Shown piece by piece: positions 33,727-41,868 of a DNA stretch of 51,145 nucleotides. The first letter of the stretch is position 1. Each line of letters begins with the position of its first letter. The stretch is from CAZUMH01 sp964621645. GTDB taxonomy: Bacteria > Zhuqueibacterota > QNDG01 > JAGLOF01. The DNA lies in NCBI GenBank assembly GCA_964621645.1, contig CAZUMH010000010.1, forward strand, positions 1 through 51,145, read 5' to 3'. The position numbers and the translations under genes are program-made. Under the pieces are notes generated by a model. It did no database searches. It had not been told where the DNA came from and saw only the letters and a list, made by a program, of their open reading frames with translations.

Positions 33727-33930
33727 AAATCATTCTCTCCAAATAATTAATTATAAGAGTCTGCGGCTGAGAGTCAGGAGATATACCGATAAATCTGTCC
33801 CGAAGCCGGGAGTGTCATTTTGAATAAGAAGTTCAAGATAGGGAAAGGGAAATCGAAATGCAAGAACAAGATCATCGTTCGCATTGGTTTTAACGCCTGA
33901 GATGATGCGACGCTGTCGCCATTTCTGAAC

Positions 33931-33954
33931 GCCCGGGGCCCCACTGCCCCGGGC
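33931..33954. terminator. GC-rich hairpin after the SDR gene
   Basis: GCCCGGGGC / GCCCCGGGC, 9-bp stem with a 6-base loop, about 50 bases beyond the stop of the minus-strand SDR gene. No T tract follows on the minus strand, so it is either a weak terminator or a processing or stability element. The remaining 280-base gap holds no gene. Confidence 0.45.
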
Positions 33955-34006
33955 ATACTCTTATAAACACACTGTCTACGTTGGAATGATTGCGCTGCTG
34001 TTCCGC

Positions 34007-34690
34007 TTATATGGCGCCCAGTCTCATCATTAGCTTACGAAACTTCACCAGGGGAACGGCAAGCCCCGGGGCCGTATAGCGGACCGGTTTTTTCTTCATA
34101 CAGATGAGAAGATGGTCCACCGCCTTCTCAACACTCAACATAAACGGCTTAACGTCTCCCTGTGCCATTTTCGTGTCGACAAATCCAAAGCGGATATTCG
34201 TAATAAAAACCCCTTTGGGCTTAACCGCCAAGGCCAGGCTCTCAAGATACTGTGAAAAACCGGCTTTCGATGCATGATACGACGGCGATTCAGCCGAAAG
34301 CAGCTCATCGGCAACACTCGAGATGCCCATGAAATGACCGCTTCTCCTGTCGATCATCCCGGGAATGAGGGCTGCCGCCGTTTTTACCATTCCGGTCAGG
34401 TTGACATCGATGATCCGTGCTTCCCGTCTCATATCGCTCAGGTCGAGCAATTCTCCGATTCCCGCAGAGTAAAGGCAGAAATCGAAAGGATATTCCGCCG
34501 TCAGCGCTTCCAGTAATTCAGGATAGATGCTGTGTGCCACATCTGCAATCCGGTGCCCATAGCGGGGATGACGTATCGGTGATTCGCTTCTGGATATTCC
34601 TATAATGGTCCATTCATCCATCAACAGCCGTTTTGTCGCGGCCAGGCCTATCCCGTCGGAATTCCCTACCATTAATGCGTGTCGCGGCAT
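34007..34690 (-). CDS. Short-chain dehydrogenase/reductase
   Basis: A 227-residue SDR, NAD(P)-dependent oxidoreductase on an unknown small carbonyl or alcohol. Cofactor motif G9-N-S-D-G-I-G15 (slightly unusual G-x3-G-x-G), the NAG-equivalent YSAGIGE at about 74-80, the catalytic serine in GISSVAD (S124/S125), and Y138-H-A-S-K142. The C-terminus is rather basic and hydrophobic (LLICMKKKPVRY, VKFRKLMMRLGAI), suggesting membrane contact. It lies 40 bases from the next upstream gene, the esterase lipoprotein, so cotranscription is likely. Confidence 0.92.
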   Translation of the reverse strand: MPRHALMVGNSDGIGLAATKRLLMDEWTIIGISRSESPIRHPRYGHRIADVAHSIYPELLEALTAEYPFDFCLYSAGIGELLDLSDMRREARIIDVNLTGMVKTAAALIPGMIDRRSGHFMGISSVADELLSAESPSYHASKAGFSQYLESLALAVKPKGVFITNIRFGFVDTKMAQGDVKPFMLSVEKAVDHLLICMKKKPVRYTAPGLAVPLVKFRKLMMRLGAI

Positions 34691-34730
34691 ATCTCGGACT
34701 CCTCGATCCAGCTCCTTGGTTCCCGGCGGA

Positions 34731-35774
34731 TCAGCTGCCGAGTCGGTCCAGCATGAATTTTATTACACCGTCCCCGGCCGGGTCGGCAATACCCAGCGGG
34801 GGAATATAAACCTGACAATTCAGCCTGACTATATCCGCCTGGTCGCCCAGGGCGACGGCATGCAGGACATGATGAAACAGTTCGCTCTGGTCCACTGGCA
34901 CTCCGGTATTTTCAATACTGTTCTGGACCCAGAACTCCGGATCATCAGCGCTCATCAGCGCCAGCATATCCACGCTCTGACGATAGGCCTGCAGTTCAGG
35001 AGTAGCCAGCTGCTCGAGGCTGTCGGCGCCGTAAAAGGAAAGCAGTCCCTGTTCCGACGAATTGGGCAGGCTGGCCATATCCTCCAGGGTCAATCCCAGA
35101 CTGACAAAAACCACCGATTCCCACTTCAGCAGATCGTAGGTGGACTGGGCGGCCTTAGCGCCGATGGCGCTGACCCGGGTCGATTCCCGCAGTACCGGAT
35201 CAGCGGCATTCGGATCGGCCAGATCCTCGTTGAAGCCCAGCCACAGGCAGGTGCCGGCTCCGGCGGAAGCGCCGTAAATAGCGATGCGGTCCGGATCCAC
35301 ATTGAGCTGCTCATGATGATACCGGATAAACTGGAGGCAGCGCTTGCTGTCACCGAGAGGCTTGATGACCCCTTCGTCGTCGGCCTCTTCCAGCAGGCGG
35401 TAGTTAATGGTGGCGTAAGAGGCCCCGGCTAGCAGTGCCTCCCGGATCTCGTTTCTGGCAGACAGATACACCACCCCTTTGCTGCCGCTGGTGAAACCTC
35501 CGCCATGGATATAGATGATCAACGGTGTCGCTTCGTCGGATTCAACCAGAAAAATATCGAAGACGTTATCCTCGTAGGGGCCATAGGAGACATCAGCGGC
35601 ATACTGGGCGCTGATGCCCTGCAGACTGATAGGCGCTTCTTCGAAATTCAGTTCGATTGGGGTAATATTGTTGTTTCCCGGTTCTGTTCCGCTGTCTTTG
35701 TTGCAGCCCCAAAACAGAAAAAGAATAACCGGAACAATGATAATCCCTCGTAACAGTGTCCTCTCCGTGATCAT
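34731..35774 (-). CDS. Carboxylesterase-like lipoprotein (alpha/beta hydrolase)
   Basis: A 347-residue lipid-anchored esterase. The lipobox is LFWGC with C24. Oxyanion loop HGGG at 90-93 and nucleophile S170 in YGASAGAG; a late FHHVLHAV segment supplies the probable catalytic His. The order and spacing are those of the carboxylesterase/BD-FAE group. AAGGAGG lies 8 bases ahead of the chosen ATG; a longer frame starting 32 codons upstream lacks a signal and is rejected. Followed closely by the SDR gene. Confidence 0.88.
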   Translation of the reverse strand: MITERTLLRGIIIVPVILFLFWGCNKDSGTEPGNNNITPIELNFEEAPISLQGISAQYAADVSYGPYEDNVFDIFLVESDEATPLIIYIHGGGFTSGSKGVVYLSARNEIREALLAGASYATINYRLLEEADDEGVIKPLGDSKRCLQFIRYHHEQLNVDPDRIAIYGASAGAGTCLWLGFNEDLADPNAADPVLRESTRVSAIGAKAAQSTYDLLKWESVVFVSLGLTLEDMASLPNSSEQGLLSFYGADSLEQLATPELQAYRQSVDMLALMSADDPEFWVQNSIENTGVPVDQSELFHHVLHAVALGDQADIVRLNCQVYIPPLGIADPAGDGVIKFMLDRLGS

Positions 35775-35929
35775 AGAAATATCCCTCCTTGTTGATCCTC
35801 CGGGGATTATCCCCCAGAACCTGTGACCGTATTCTATCCCCGCGAGGCGTTCAGTCGGGAACTGTGCCATACACTCTCCGGGTAATGTGTGCGTGTCCGT
35901 TCAGTCCACGGGTCCGTTTCGACCCGTTC

Positions 35930-36090
35930 TCAGCATACAGTGTATACATCCATCGATAAATATTTCAGCCCTGAATCGCAGGCAAGAGTGGCCACGGTAT
36001 GATCCGGGCGCAGTCTTCCGGAACCACCCGGGTCAATTCAATCAACGGGGTGTTTCCGATTGAATTCACTATATGTGTTTTATTGTTCAT
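35930..36090 (-). pseudogene. cysK: Cysteine synthase remnant with large internal deletion
   Basis: The first 30 codons read as a normal cysteine synthase start: MNNKTHIVNSIGNTPLIELT then RVVPEDCARI. Directly afterwards, in another frame, comes what reads as the normal C-terminal end of the same family (TVATLACDSGLKYLSMDVYT, stop). The roughly 250 residues that should lie between, including the PLP lysine, are gone, and the join is out of frame. The ATG overlaps the TGA of the upstream cupin gene (ATGA), so the intact ancestor was translationally coupled to it. Family identity rests on the SIGNTPLIEL motif and the characteristic tail. Deletion is inferred. Confidence 0.8.
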
Positions 36091-36440
36091 GGAGTTATCG
36101 GTATGAAATCAATGGCCACACAGGGCTGTGACCCCCTGACCCAGGCATCGTGGCCCGGACCGGCTTCAAAGGCTTCTCCGGGGCCAATCTCTTTTTTCAC
36201 TCCGGCAGCATCCTCAATTATCATTGTTCCGGAAATAATATATCCTATATGATTTTCGGACGGCTTCCCTGTCTGGGCGCCCGCGTGGGCACTCCATCTC
36301 CACCCCGGTTTGTACGTCCCCAGGCTGACGGCACAGGATCGCAGCCGGACACTGGAGCGGCTGCTGCCATCCAGGAATGTTCTCACCTCAGCTGAGGCGG
36401 CGAGATCTCCTGTGACGATGTGTATCCCGGAATGCTCCAT
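36087..36440 (-). CDS. Small cupin-domain protein
   Basis: A 117-residue single-cupin protein. Core motifs: WSAHAGAQTGKPSENHIGYI (about 49-68), then SGTMIIEDAAG and GPGEAFEAGPGHDAWV. The first motif has fewer metal-ligand histidines than canonical cupins, with H52 and H64 plus E and H87 as candidates. GGAGGAATAG precedes the ATG. Its stop overlaps the start of the dead cysteine synthase gene, hinting at a former sulfur or cysteine-related role such as a dioxygenase or sensor (inference). Confidence 0.82.
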   Translation of the reverse strand: MEHSGIHIVTGDLAASAEVRTFLDGSSRSSVRLRSCAVSLGTYKPGWRWSAHAGAQTGKPSENHIGYIISGTMIIEDAAGVKKEIGPGEAFEAGPGHDAWVRGSQPCVAIDFIPITP

Positions 36441-36485
36441 CTATTCCTCCAATAAACCGATCTCAACTGATAAACATGATCATCG

Positions 36486-36914
36486 TTATTCTTCGCCAAC
36501 GACGGTGACCGCTCCGATTTCCAGCCGCTGCAGCAGCAGATTGGCCGCCCCGCCGTGCTCGCTGATCCTGCCGTTTTCTACCTTCTCGATATTCACTCCG
36601 GTATAGCAGACGGGTCTGCCGGTCGGTTTCATACCCAGCCAGCTGCCCTTATGAGTTCCCCAGGCCGTAATGCAGGTGGCCACCCAGTCGCCCTCGGCGA
36701 TCTGCCGGTCCATCGTCAGAATCAAATCGGGGTAGGTCCGGCGCACGCCGAGAACATGCTCTTTGGCTCCGGCGATCCCGACATGATGTTTTTTCCCCTC
36801 ATGGATTTCGCAATAATCCGGGGAGATGAACCGTTCTATCTCGTCGACATTTCCTGTATTCACGACTTCTTCGATATACCTCCGGATAAGACGTTTGTTC
36901 TCTTCGAGGGACAT
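36486..36914 (-). CDS. SnoaL-like ester cyclase family protein
   Basis: A 142-residue NTF2-like protein of the SnoaL/polyketide-cyclase family. Typical segments: NKRLIRRYIEEVVNTGNVDE, RTYPDLILTMDRQIAEGDWV, WGTHKGSWLGMKPTGRPV and NIEKVENGRISEHGGAANLL. These domains form a cone-shaped pocket used by isomerases, cyclases and many uncharacterised proteins; here the substrate is unknown. AGGAGA precedes the ATG. It lies 28 bases below the DUF481 gene and 45 bases above the cupin, all on one strand. Confidence 0.9.
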   Translation of the reverse strand: MSLEENKRLIRRYIEEVVNTGNVDEIERFISPDYCEIHEGKKHHVGIAGAKEHVLGVRRTYPDLILTMDRQIAEGDWVATCITAWGTHKGSWLGMKPTGRPVCYTGVNIEKVENGRISEHGGAANLLLQRLEIGAVTVVGEE

Positions 36915-36942
36915 GGGAATCTCCTTCTTGTATCGCCCGGAA

Positions 36943-37713
36943 TCATTGCAAGTTCAGGGCAATGCCCAGTTTGGTCATCAGGTCGAATTTTTTAATGTCC
37001 TCCACGGGGCGGCTGTCATAACGAATATTGCATTCCGCTGTCAAATCCACTTTGCTGCTCAGCTTGACCTTCAGTCCGCTGTTTGAAAGGATCCTGACAT
37101 CATTGATGTCTTCAGTGTCGGGCTGTACGTAGGAGGTGCTGATAACGCTGACATCGTTTTTAAGACCCAGCTCGACAGTGACGTAGGTGCTCAGCCGAAG
37201 AGAGGATTTATCCCTCACCTGTTCGGATTCCGGTTCCAGATCATACGCTTCATATTCAAAGAAAAATGAGTTGCCGATCCTGAACTCCACCTTTTCCCGA
37301 TCGATGATCTTCAATCTGAAGCCGCCGCCCAGCAGATACCGGTGCTGCAGGAGAAGCTTTCTGTCATTGTTGTACTGGATGAATTCTTCCAGTCTCACCC
37401 GCCGGCTCACCTTATGGACATTTCTGAGATGGATCAGGGCCTGGCTGAAAAAGCTCTCTCCGTCACTCTGTCCGAATCCGCCGTTGGCGGCGAGGAAGGA
37501 ATAATCGCTGCCCCAGTTATAATTAAACCGGGTATTGGTGCCCAGATACTGGAAATCGGTGTTGCCAGCCATGAGGGTGAAATTCAGCTCGGATCGGACC
37601 GAGAATCCCAGCTTCTCAGTGGCGACGCGGAACGGCTCCGTGTTTACCTGGGCCCCGGTGGGAGCAGAAAGAAACACGAATAGAAGGATTATTCCAGCAG
37701 GATTTTTTTTCAT
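36943..37713 (-). CDS. DUF481 outer-membrane beta-barrel protein
   Basis: A 256-residue outer-membrane protein of the DUF481 (YdiY, 'salt-induced') family. A Sec signal (IILLFVFLSAPTGAQ) is followed by alternating beta strands such as RSELNFTLMAGNTDFQYLGT, RVRLEEFIQYNNDRKLLLQ and KVDLTAECNIRYDSRP, ending in a hydrophobic strand with C-terminal Gln. The ATG chosen follows AAAGGGT; a GTG three codons earlier overlaps that site. Function in the family is not defined. It heads a likely operon with the SnoaL-like and cupin genes. Confidence 0.85.
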   Translation of the reverse strand: MKKNPAGIILLFVFLSAPTGAQVNTEPFRVATEKLGFSVRSELNFTLMAGNTDFQYLGTNTRFNYNWGSDYSFLAANGGFGQSDGESFFSQALIHLRNVHKVSRRVRLEEFIQYNNDRKLLLQHRYLLGGGFRLKIIDREKVEFRIGNSFFFEYEAYDLEPESEQVRDKSSLRLSTYVTVELGLKNDVSVISTSYVQPDTEDINDVRILSNSGLKVKLSSKVDLTAECNIRYDSRPVEDIKKFDLMTKLGIALNLQ

Positions 37714-37918
37714 TTCCGGCACCCTTTTTAGAGTAACACTTAAGGATATTACCCGCTACATTTTCAGAGAGGACCCTTCTCGCCCGCATGAAGCTGAAAG
37801 TCAATATCACACAATGTATTTTTTACTGCTGGATTTCTCTTCAGGAAAGCGGTGATAAAAATAAGGTAAAGCATTGATCGAATAAATGCAACCATTGATC
37901 GTGCTGGGCCTCATCACT

Positions 37919-37944
37919 CCGGGCGTTGTTTTAGGACGCCCCGG
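37919..37944. terminator. Hairpin after the DsrE gene
   Basis: CCGGGCGT pairs with ACGCC(C)CGG, one bulged base and a 9-base loop, about 40 bases beyond the DsrE stop on the minus strand. No T tract; tentative. Confidence 0.35.
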
Positions 37945-37985
37945 TATAGAGGTCCTATATGATCAGAACCGGAATCTGCCCGATT

Positions 37986-38339
37986 TCAAAACGTCAGCAA
38001 TTTATCCGCTTCGACAGTCCATTGTGTCAGTTGGCTCATCGTGCTGATTTCGACGCCCTCAAGCGAGGCATGTCCTTTTATCCCGCGTGCTTCAGAGCAC
38101 GTTCCGCAGGCTTTCACCTGCCCGCCTCTGCTGATCACCGCCTTCAGCATGCGTTCAATGGTATAATACCCCTGCGGCGTTGTCTGGCCGGAGAGGGCGC
38201 AGGTAACCGTGTCTGCCATGAGAAACATGCGGCTTTCCACATCAGGATGTTCTTTTTGCAGCGTCATCGTCATTCGCAAAGCATTATACGCTTTTTCAGA
38301 ACCATAAGGGGCGTCATTGATGACGAACAGAATTTTCAT
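37986..38339 (-). CDS. DsrE/DsrF-like family protein
   Basis: A 117-residue protein of the DsrE/YchN alpha/beta family, proteins that carry or relay sulfur or sit in small soluble complexes. It starts MKILFVINDAPYGSEKAYNA, has the family's middle helix (ALRMTMTLQKEH), and its conserved cysteine lies in KACGTCSEARGI (two Cys three residues apart), the position used for sulfur transfer in DsrE and TusD. GGAGACGTAC precedes the ATG. The flavodoxin-like gene ends 50 bases upstream and is probably cotranscribed, suggesting a redox or sulfur-handling pair (inference). Confidence 0.87.
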   Translation of the reverse strand: MKILFVINDAPYGSEKAYNALRMTMTLQKEHPDVESRMFLMADTVTCALSGQTTPQGYYTIERMLKAVISRGGQVKACGTCSEARGIKGHASLEGVEISTMSQLTQWTVEADKLLTF

Positions 38340-38389
38340 GTACGTCTCCGAATTGAGTTTTGTTGTGTTAGTGTCTGTAGACGCGCCTT

Positions 38390-39136
38390 TCATCGATACT
38401 CTGGATTAGGATGATCAAATCGACAGCCGGCATCCCAGGCAGACCGCTGATTACCGTGAGCTGGAATACCCCCTGCATCCTTTATCATTCGAGCAAAATG
38501 CATGAGATTCCAGGTCATGAAAGTCGTATTGCGATTAGTGAAATCATTTTCTGGCCCCCCGGACCCAGGATCAAGATAAGATGGACCCGGACCTACTTCA
38601 CCAATCCAGCCTGCATCTGCTTGAGGTGGTATACAATATCCCAAGTGTTGCAATGAATATAATATGTTCATCGAGCAATGTTTAACACCATCTTCATTGC
38701 CCGTTATCAGGCACCCTCCAACTCGACCATAATAGGTATATTGGCCCTTCTCATTCAGATCTCCGGATGATGAATATAATCGTTCGATTACTTTAGTACA
38801 TATTGAAGATTTTTCTCCAAGCCATATTGGTGAACCCAATATAAGAATATTAGCATCTTTAACTTTTTCATAAATCCCGGGCCAATCATCTTTTTTCCAA
38901 CCATATTTAGTCATATCAGGATAAACGCCAGAAGAAATATCATAATCTACAGCACGTATTAATTCGACTGAAATATTATTCTTCTCCATAATAGCTTTCG
39001 AAATATTAATTAACCCTTCTGTATGGGACAATTGGGGAGACTTTTTTAGGGTACAATTTATAAAAAGTGCTTTTAGATCTGAAAAATCCCAGGTACTTGA
39101 CTCACACATTTGAATTTGTTTTTTGTTAAGATTCAT
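38390..39136 (-). CDS. Flavodoxin-like NADPH-dependent FMN reductase family protein
   Basis: A 248-residue flavodoxin-fold protein. The first strand and FMN phosphate loop are LKALFINCTLKKSPQLSHTE, the middle strand and loop ANILILGSPIWLGEKSS, and the isoalloxazine-facing loop GRVGGCLITGNEDGVKH; these match the PF03358/flavodoxin family of FMN reductases or quinone reductases. The C-terminal 60 residues (YLDPGSGGPENDFTNRNTTF) include the typical segment with conserved Asn-Asp. Codon use here is AT-rich compared with the GH116 and Tricorn-like genes. DsrE follows downstream. Confidence 0.85.
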   Translation of the reverse strand: MNLNKKQIQMCESSTWDFSDLKALFINCTLKKSPQLSHTEGLINISKAIMEKNNISVELIRAVDYDISSGVYPDMTKYGWKKDDWPGIYEKVKDANILILGSPIWLGEKSSICTKVIERLYSSSGDLNEKGQYTYYGRVGGCLITGNEDGVKHCSMNILYSLQHLGYCIPPQADAGWIGEVGPGPSYLDPGSGGPENDFTNRNTTFMTWNLMHFARMIKDAGGIPAHGNQRSAWDAGCRFDHPNPEYR

Positions 39137-39316
39137 AGCATTATATCCTTCTATTTCTTAGAAAATTCGATACAGTATAACACATAAGTATATCCTGTGC
39201 CGGGATTAGAATATACCGGATTTCAAAATTTGATTCCAGCTTTTAAAAATACTCTGTCACCCAATTCAGGGCCGAGCATCTATATCAGTTTGATGCACGG
39301 CTAGCGATAAATAGAT

Positions 39317-39448
39317 TTACTTAATTTTTCGGATTTCAATCCACATCCCGCAACCGTTGTCGCCCGGTTTATATCCGCATTCACTGAATCGTGTTAATTG
39401 ACCGCCTAAGGCATCATGCGCCCCTGGCAGAATACTTGGACCAGCAAT
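39317..39448 (-). other. Coding-like 43-codon stretch in frame after the glyoxalase stop
   Basis: Directly after the TAA of the glyoxalase gene the same frame stays open for 43 codons (IAGPSILPGAHDALGGQLTR, FSECGYKPGDNGCGMWIEIR, KIK) and then stops. It reads like real protein and is not known to me as part of a glyoxalase. It could be the tail of a partly deleted neighbouring gene, a former extension cut off by a nonsense mutation, or chance. The 180 bases between here and the flavodoxin gene hold nothing recognisable. Confidence 0.35.
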
Positions 39449-39814
39449 TTATGGAATATTTTCGACAAACTGGATTTTGATGCCGTTGGGATCCAGGACA
39501 TAAAAGAATGTAATATGCGGATTGGGTTGAAACGGCCCCGCATGGACGGGGATGTTCTTCCCCTTCAGCTTTTCAATTTCTGCATCGACCGAATCCACGG
39601 TAAATCCCAGGGAAATATTGTTCCCTCCCTTCAATTCGGCATTGCCGGCGTTATAGATCAATTCGATTTCCGTCTTTCCTGATCCCAGAAAGACGATCTC
39701 CATGTCAGGATTCGGATTCATTCTCCGGTTCACCGTCAAGCCGATGATATCCTGATAGAATGTCAACGATTCTTGCAGGTCGTTTACACTGATCGTTACC
39801 CAGCAGAAATCCAT
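39449..39814 (-). CDS. Glyoxalase/bleomycin-resistance (VOC) family protein
   Basis: A 121-residue VOC-fold protein with two beta-alpha-beta-beta-beta units. Typical pieces: SVNDLQESLTFYQDIIGLTV (about 7-26), MEIVFLGSGKTEIELIYN, NISLGFTVDSVDAEIEKL and the C-terminal FYVLDPNGIKIQFVENIP. The metal-ligand Glu residues expected near E47-E49 and E118 are present, and the second repeat supplies GFTV. Substrate could be methylglyoxal, an antibiotic or another small molecule. GGGGAGGAG precedes the ATG. Sits 32 bases after the permease gene, probably one operon. Confidence 0.9.
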   Translation of the reverse strand: MDFCWVTISVNDLQESLTFYQDIIGLTVNRRMNPNPDMEIVFLGSGKTEIELIYNAGNAELKGGNNISLGFTVDSVDAEIEKLKGKNIPVHAGPFQPNPHITFFYVLDPNGIKIQFVENIP

Positions 39815-39846
39815 GATCTCCTCCCCGTTAATTCGGCTGCTTGTTC

Positions 39847-41151
39847 CTAACCGTTTTGAAAATGAGCTTTGTGATGTTCCGTTAATCTTCTCTTCCCGAT
39901 CAATCGGAATAAAAATTCTACTATTAATGCACCGATAAACGTAAGCATTGTTCCATAAAAAGCATTGTGGTGGGATTGCCACTGGTAAACAAGCAACGCC
40001 GTAAATACAGCACTTAATATCATCAAATTAATTGATAGCAACAGTAAATTCCCACCATATGCTTTCCTTAGTTTGATATGCGATACGACCACAAAAATAT
40101 ATACAATCGTATAAACACAGCTTGTAATAGTGGCAATATCACCCAGATTGAATAGTAAGGCGAATATAAGTCCGAGGCCCGCGGTAATATATAATCCTTC
40201 TGTTGATTTGAACCATACTTTTCTTTCATAAAACTCCGGTAATTCCCCATCCTTTGCCAGGGAATAGGCAATATTGGCCCCGCCAAATATACAGGCATTG
40301 AGTGCCGAGGATATGGAAAACAGGGCCCCGATAGAAATGAGTAAAAACCCGAACTGGCCCAGAAATGGCTTTGCGGCAATCGCCAGGGCATTTTCTTTTG
40401 CTTTGATAACAGCAGGTAATGGCAAATTCCCCAAAGTAACCGATGAAATAAGAATGTAAATAATAATTACTATTATTATGCTGGTATAAATGGCGATAGG
40501 AACGTTTCGCTTCGGATTTTCCAGATTCTCCGAAGCATTGGTAATTAAGCCAAACCCGATATATGATAAAAAGAATATTATAGACGCGTTTATCAAACCA
40601 CCCGTATGCTGGTAATCAAAATTCGGCTTGATATTCCCCGCCTTAACAGTCCATATTCCGCCAATAATAAAAACAAATAAAATGGCGAGTTTGGTTATAA
40701 CAATAAACAACTCGGATTCACCTACCGCTTTACTGCCTAAAAAATTCAGCATCACAAATAATAAAATAAGAATCGCTTCAACGATGGCAACATTGATCGT
40801 TGTCACATCCACATGAAACAATGGCAGAAAATATCCGGAAAATCCTTTAGCCAGCAGAGCGATAGACACGACATAACTCAACCAAAGCAGGATACTTAAG
40901 GCGCCGGTAACGATACTGTCACCCAGCCCTTTTAATATAAACCCTATGGGACCGGCATTGGATATTATCCTGGAGCCCAATATGGCATAGGAATAGGCGA
41001 CAATAAGGGCGTAGACACCGGATAAAAGAAAGGCCTCGGGTAGATCATGGCCCGCGATCTGAGCACCTAAACCAAATATTGAAAATATGCTGGCGCCTAT
41101 CATGGTTCCAACCGCCATTGCTATGACGTCAAGTAAACTCAGTTTCTTCAT
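39847..41151 (-). CDS. APC-superfamily amino acid permease
   Basis: A 434-residue inner-membrane transporter with about twelve transmembrane helices. The N-terminal motif IAMAVGTMIGASIFSIFGLG (about 10-29) is the unwound TM1 binding-site loop of the amino acid-polyamine-organocation family, and SYIGFGLITNASENLENPKR is the TM6 region. Likely proton-coupled uptake of an amino acid; which one is not readable. The last residues (RLTEHHKAHFQNG) are polar and cytoplasmic. Neighbours are a glyoxalase-fold enzyme downstream and a lipoprotein remnant upstream. Confidence 0.92.
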   Translation of the reverse strand: MKKLSLLDVIAMAVGTMIGASIFSIFGLGAQIAGHDLPEAFLLSGVYALIVAYSYAILGSRIISNAGPIGFILKGLGDSIVTGALSILLWLSYVVSIALLAKGFSGYFLPLFHVDVTTINVAIVEAILILLFVMLNFLGSKAVGESELFIVITKLAILFVFIIGGIWTVKAGNIKPNFDYQHTGGLINASIIFFLSYIGFGLITNASENLENPKRNVPIAIYTSIIIVIIIYILISSVTLGNLPLPAVIKAKENALAIAAKPFLGQFGFLLISIGALFSISSALNACIFGGANIAYSLAKDGELPEFYERKVWFKSTEGLYITAGLGLIFALLFNLGDIATITSCVYTIVYIFVVVSHIKLRKAYGGNLLLLSINLMILSAVFTALLVYQWQSHHNAFYGTMLTFIGALIVEFLFRLIGKRRLTEHHKAHFQNG

Positions 41152-41306
41152 TACAGATGCATTCCCTTAGGTTTGTTTTCTCGTATGCTCCTTGTATCAA
41201 CGACTGTGTTTCCGGGTTGCCGGCGTTGCACCACAGGCCGCATCCCTTTATTCATTCGGGAAAGGAAACCCTCCGTCGAGAGGAACACCCGGCACTGGAT
41301 CGACTG

Positions 41307-41716
41307 TTATTGCTTGAGCCAGATGTGAAATCCATAAGCTTCGAAACTTTCCGGCCGGGCCGCGGGATCCAAGGCTGCCTTCAGTTTTCCGCCGGTGATT
41401 TCATAAAGGCCTAAAAAATTGCGTCCCATATTCACCCTGTTAATTACTCCCTCCTCATCGAAGACGAGATCGATACAAGCGGGGTGATACTGTCATCTGT
41501 ACTGTAGGTGCCGCCGGCATCGGCCAGCTGAAAATTTCCATATTCATCAAAATTCAGCGTGACTCCGGTAACATCAAAGGTGCCTTCACCCGTCCCCGTC
41601 CAGGTCCCGACCAGCGGTGAAGTAACAGTGCTGTTCGTCCATTTATCGTCCGGACACCCGATGATAAACACGGATGAGACAAGAAGAACAATGGCAGCTT
41701 CAGTAAGCTTTTTCAT
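41307..41716 (-). pseudogene. Lipocalin-like (TIGR03067-like) lipoprotein, frameshifted
   Basis: The signal carries a lipobox (VFIIGC) followed by WTNSTVTSPLVGTWTGTGEG and FDEYGNFQLADAGGTYSTDD, typical of small lipocalin-like/'lipid-binding' beta-barrel lipoproteins. The frame then breaks after ITPLV and stops soon (SISSSMRRE). One base off, a coherent tail continues: IDLVFDEEGVINRVNMGR, NFLGLYEITGGKLKAALDP, AARPESFEAYGFHIWLKQ, ending at TAA. This tail matches the expected GxYEI-DG-KLxxxLDP pattern, so the original was about 135 residues and has a single-base indel near 41465-41490, inside a C-rich segment. Confidence 0.75.
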
Positions 41717-41868
41717 GGTGTTCCTCTTTTTTCAATACTGTGTCATACCGGGCGTCTTTAGCATGCCGTTTTTACAATGCCGGAGGAATACCTGGTGAAG
41801 ATGGAAGACTCGTCCTTTTATGACTCCCGCTGGAAAGCACATGATGTTATCCAGCGGTTTAATCCATT

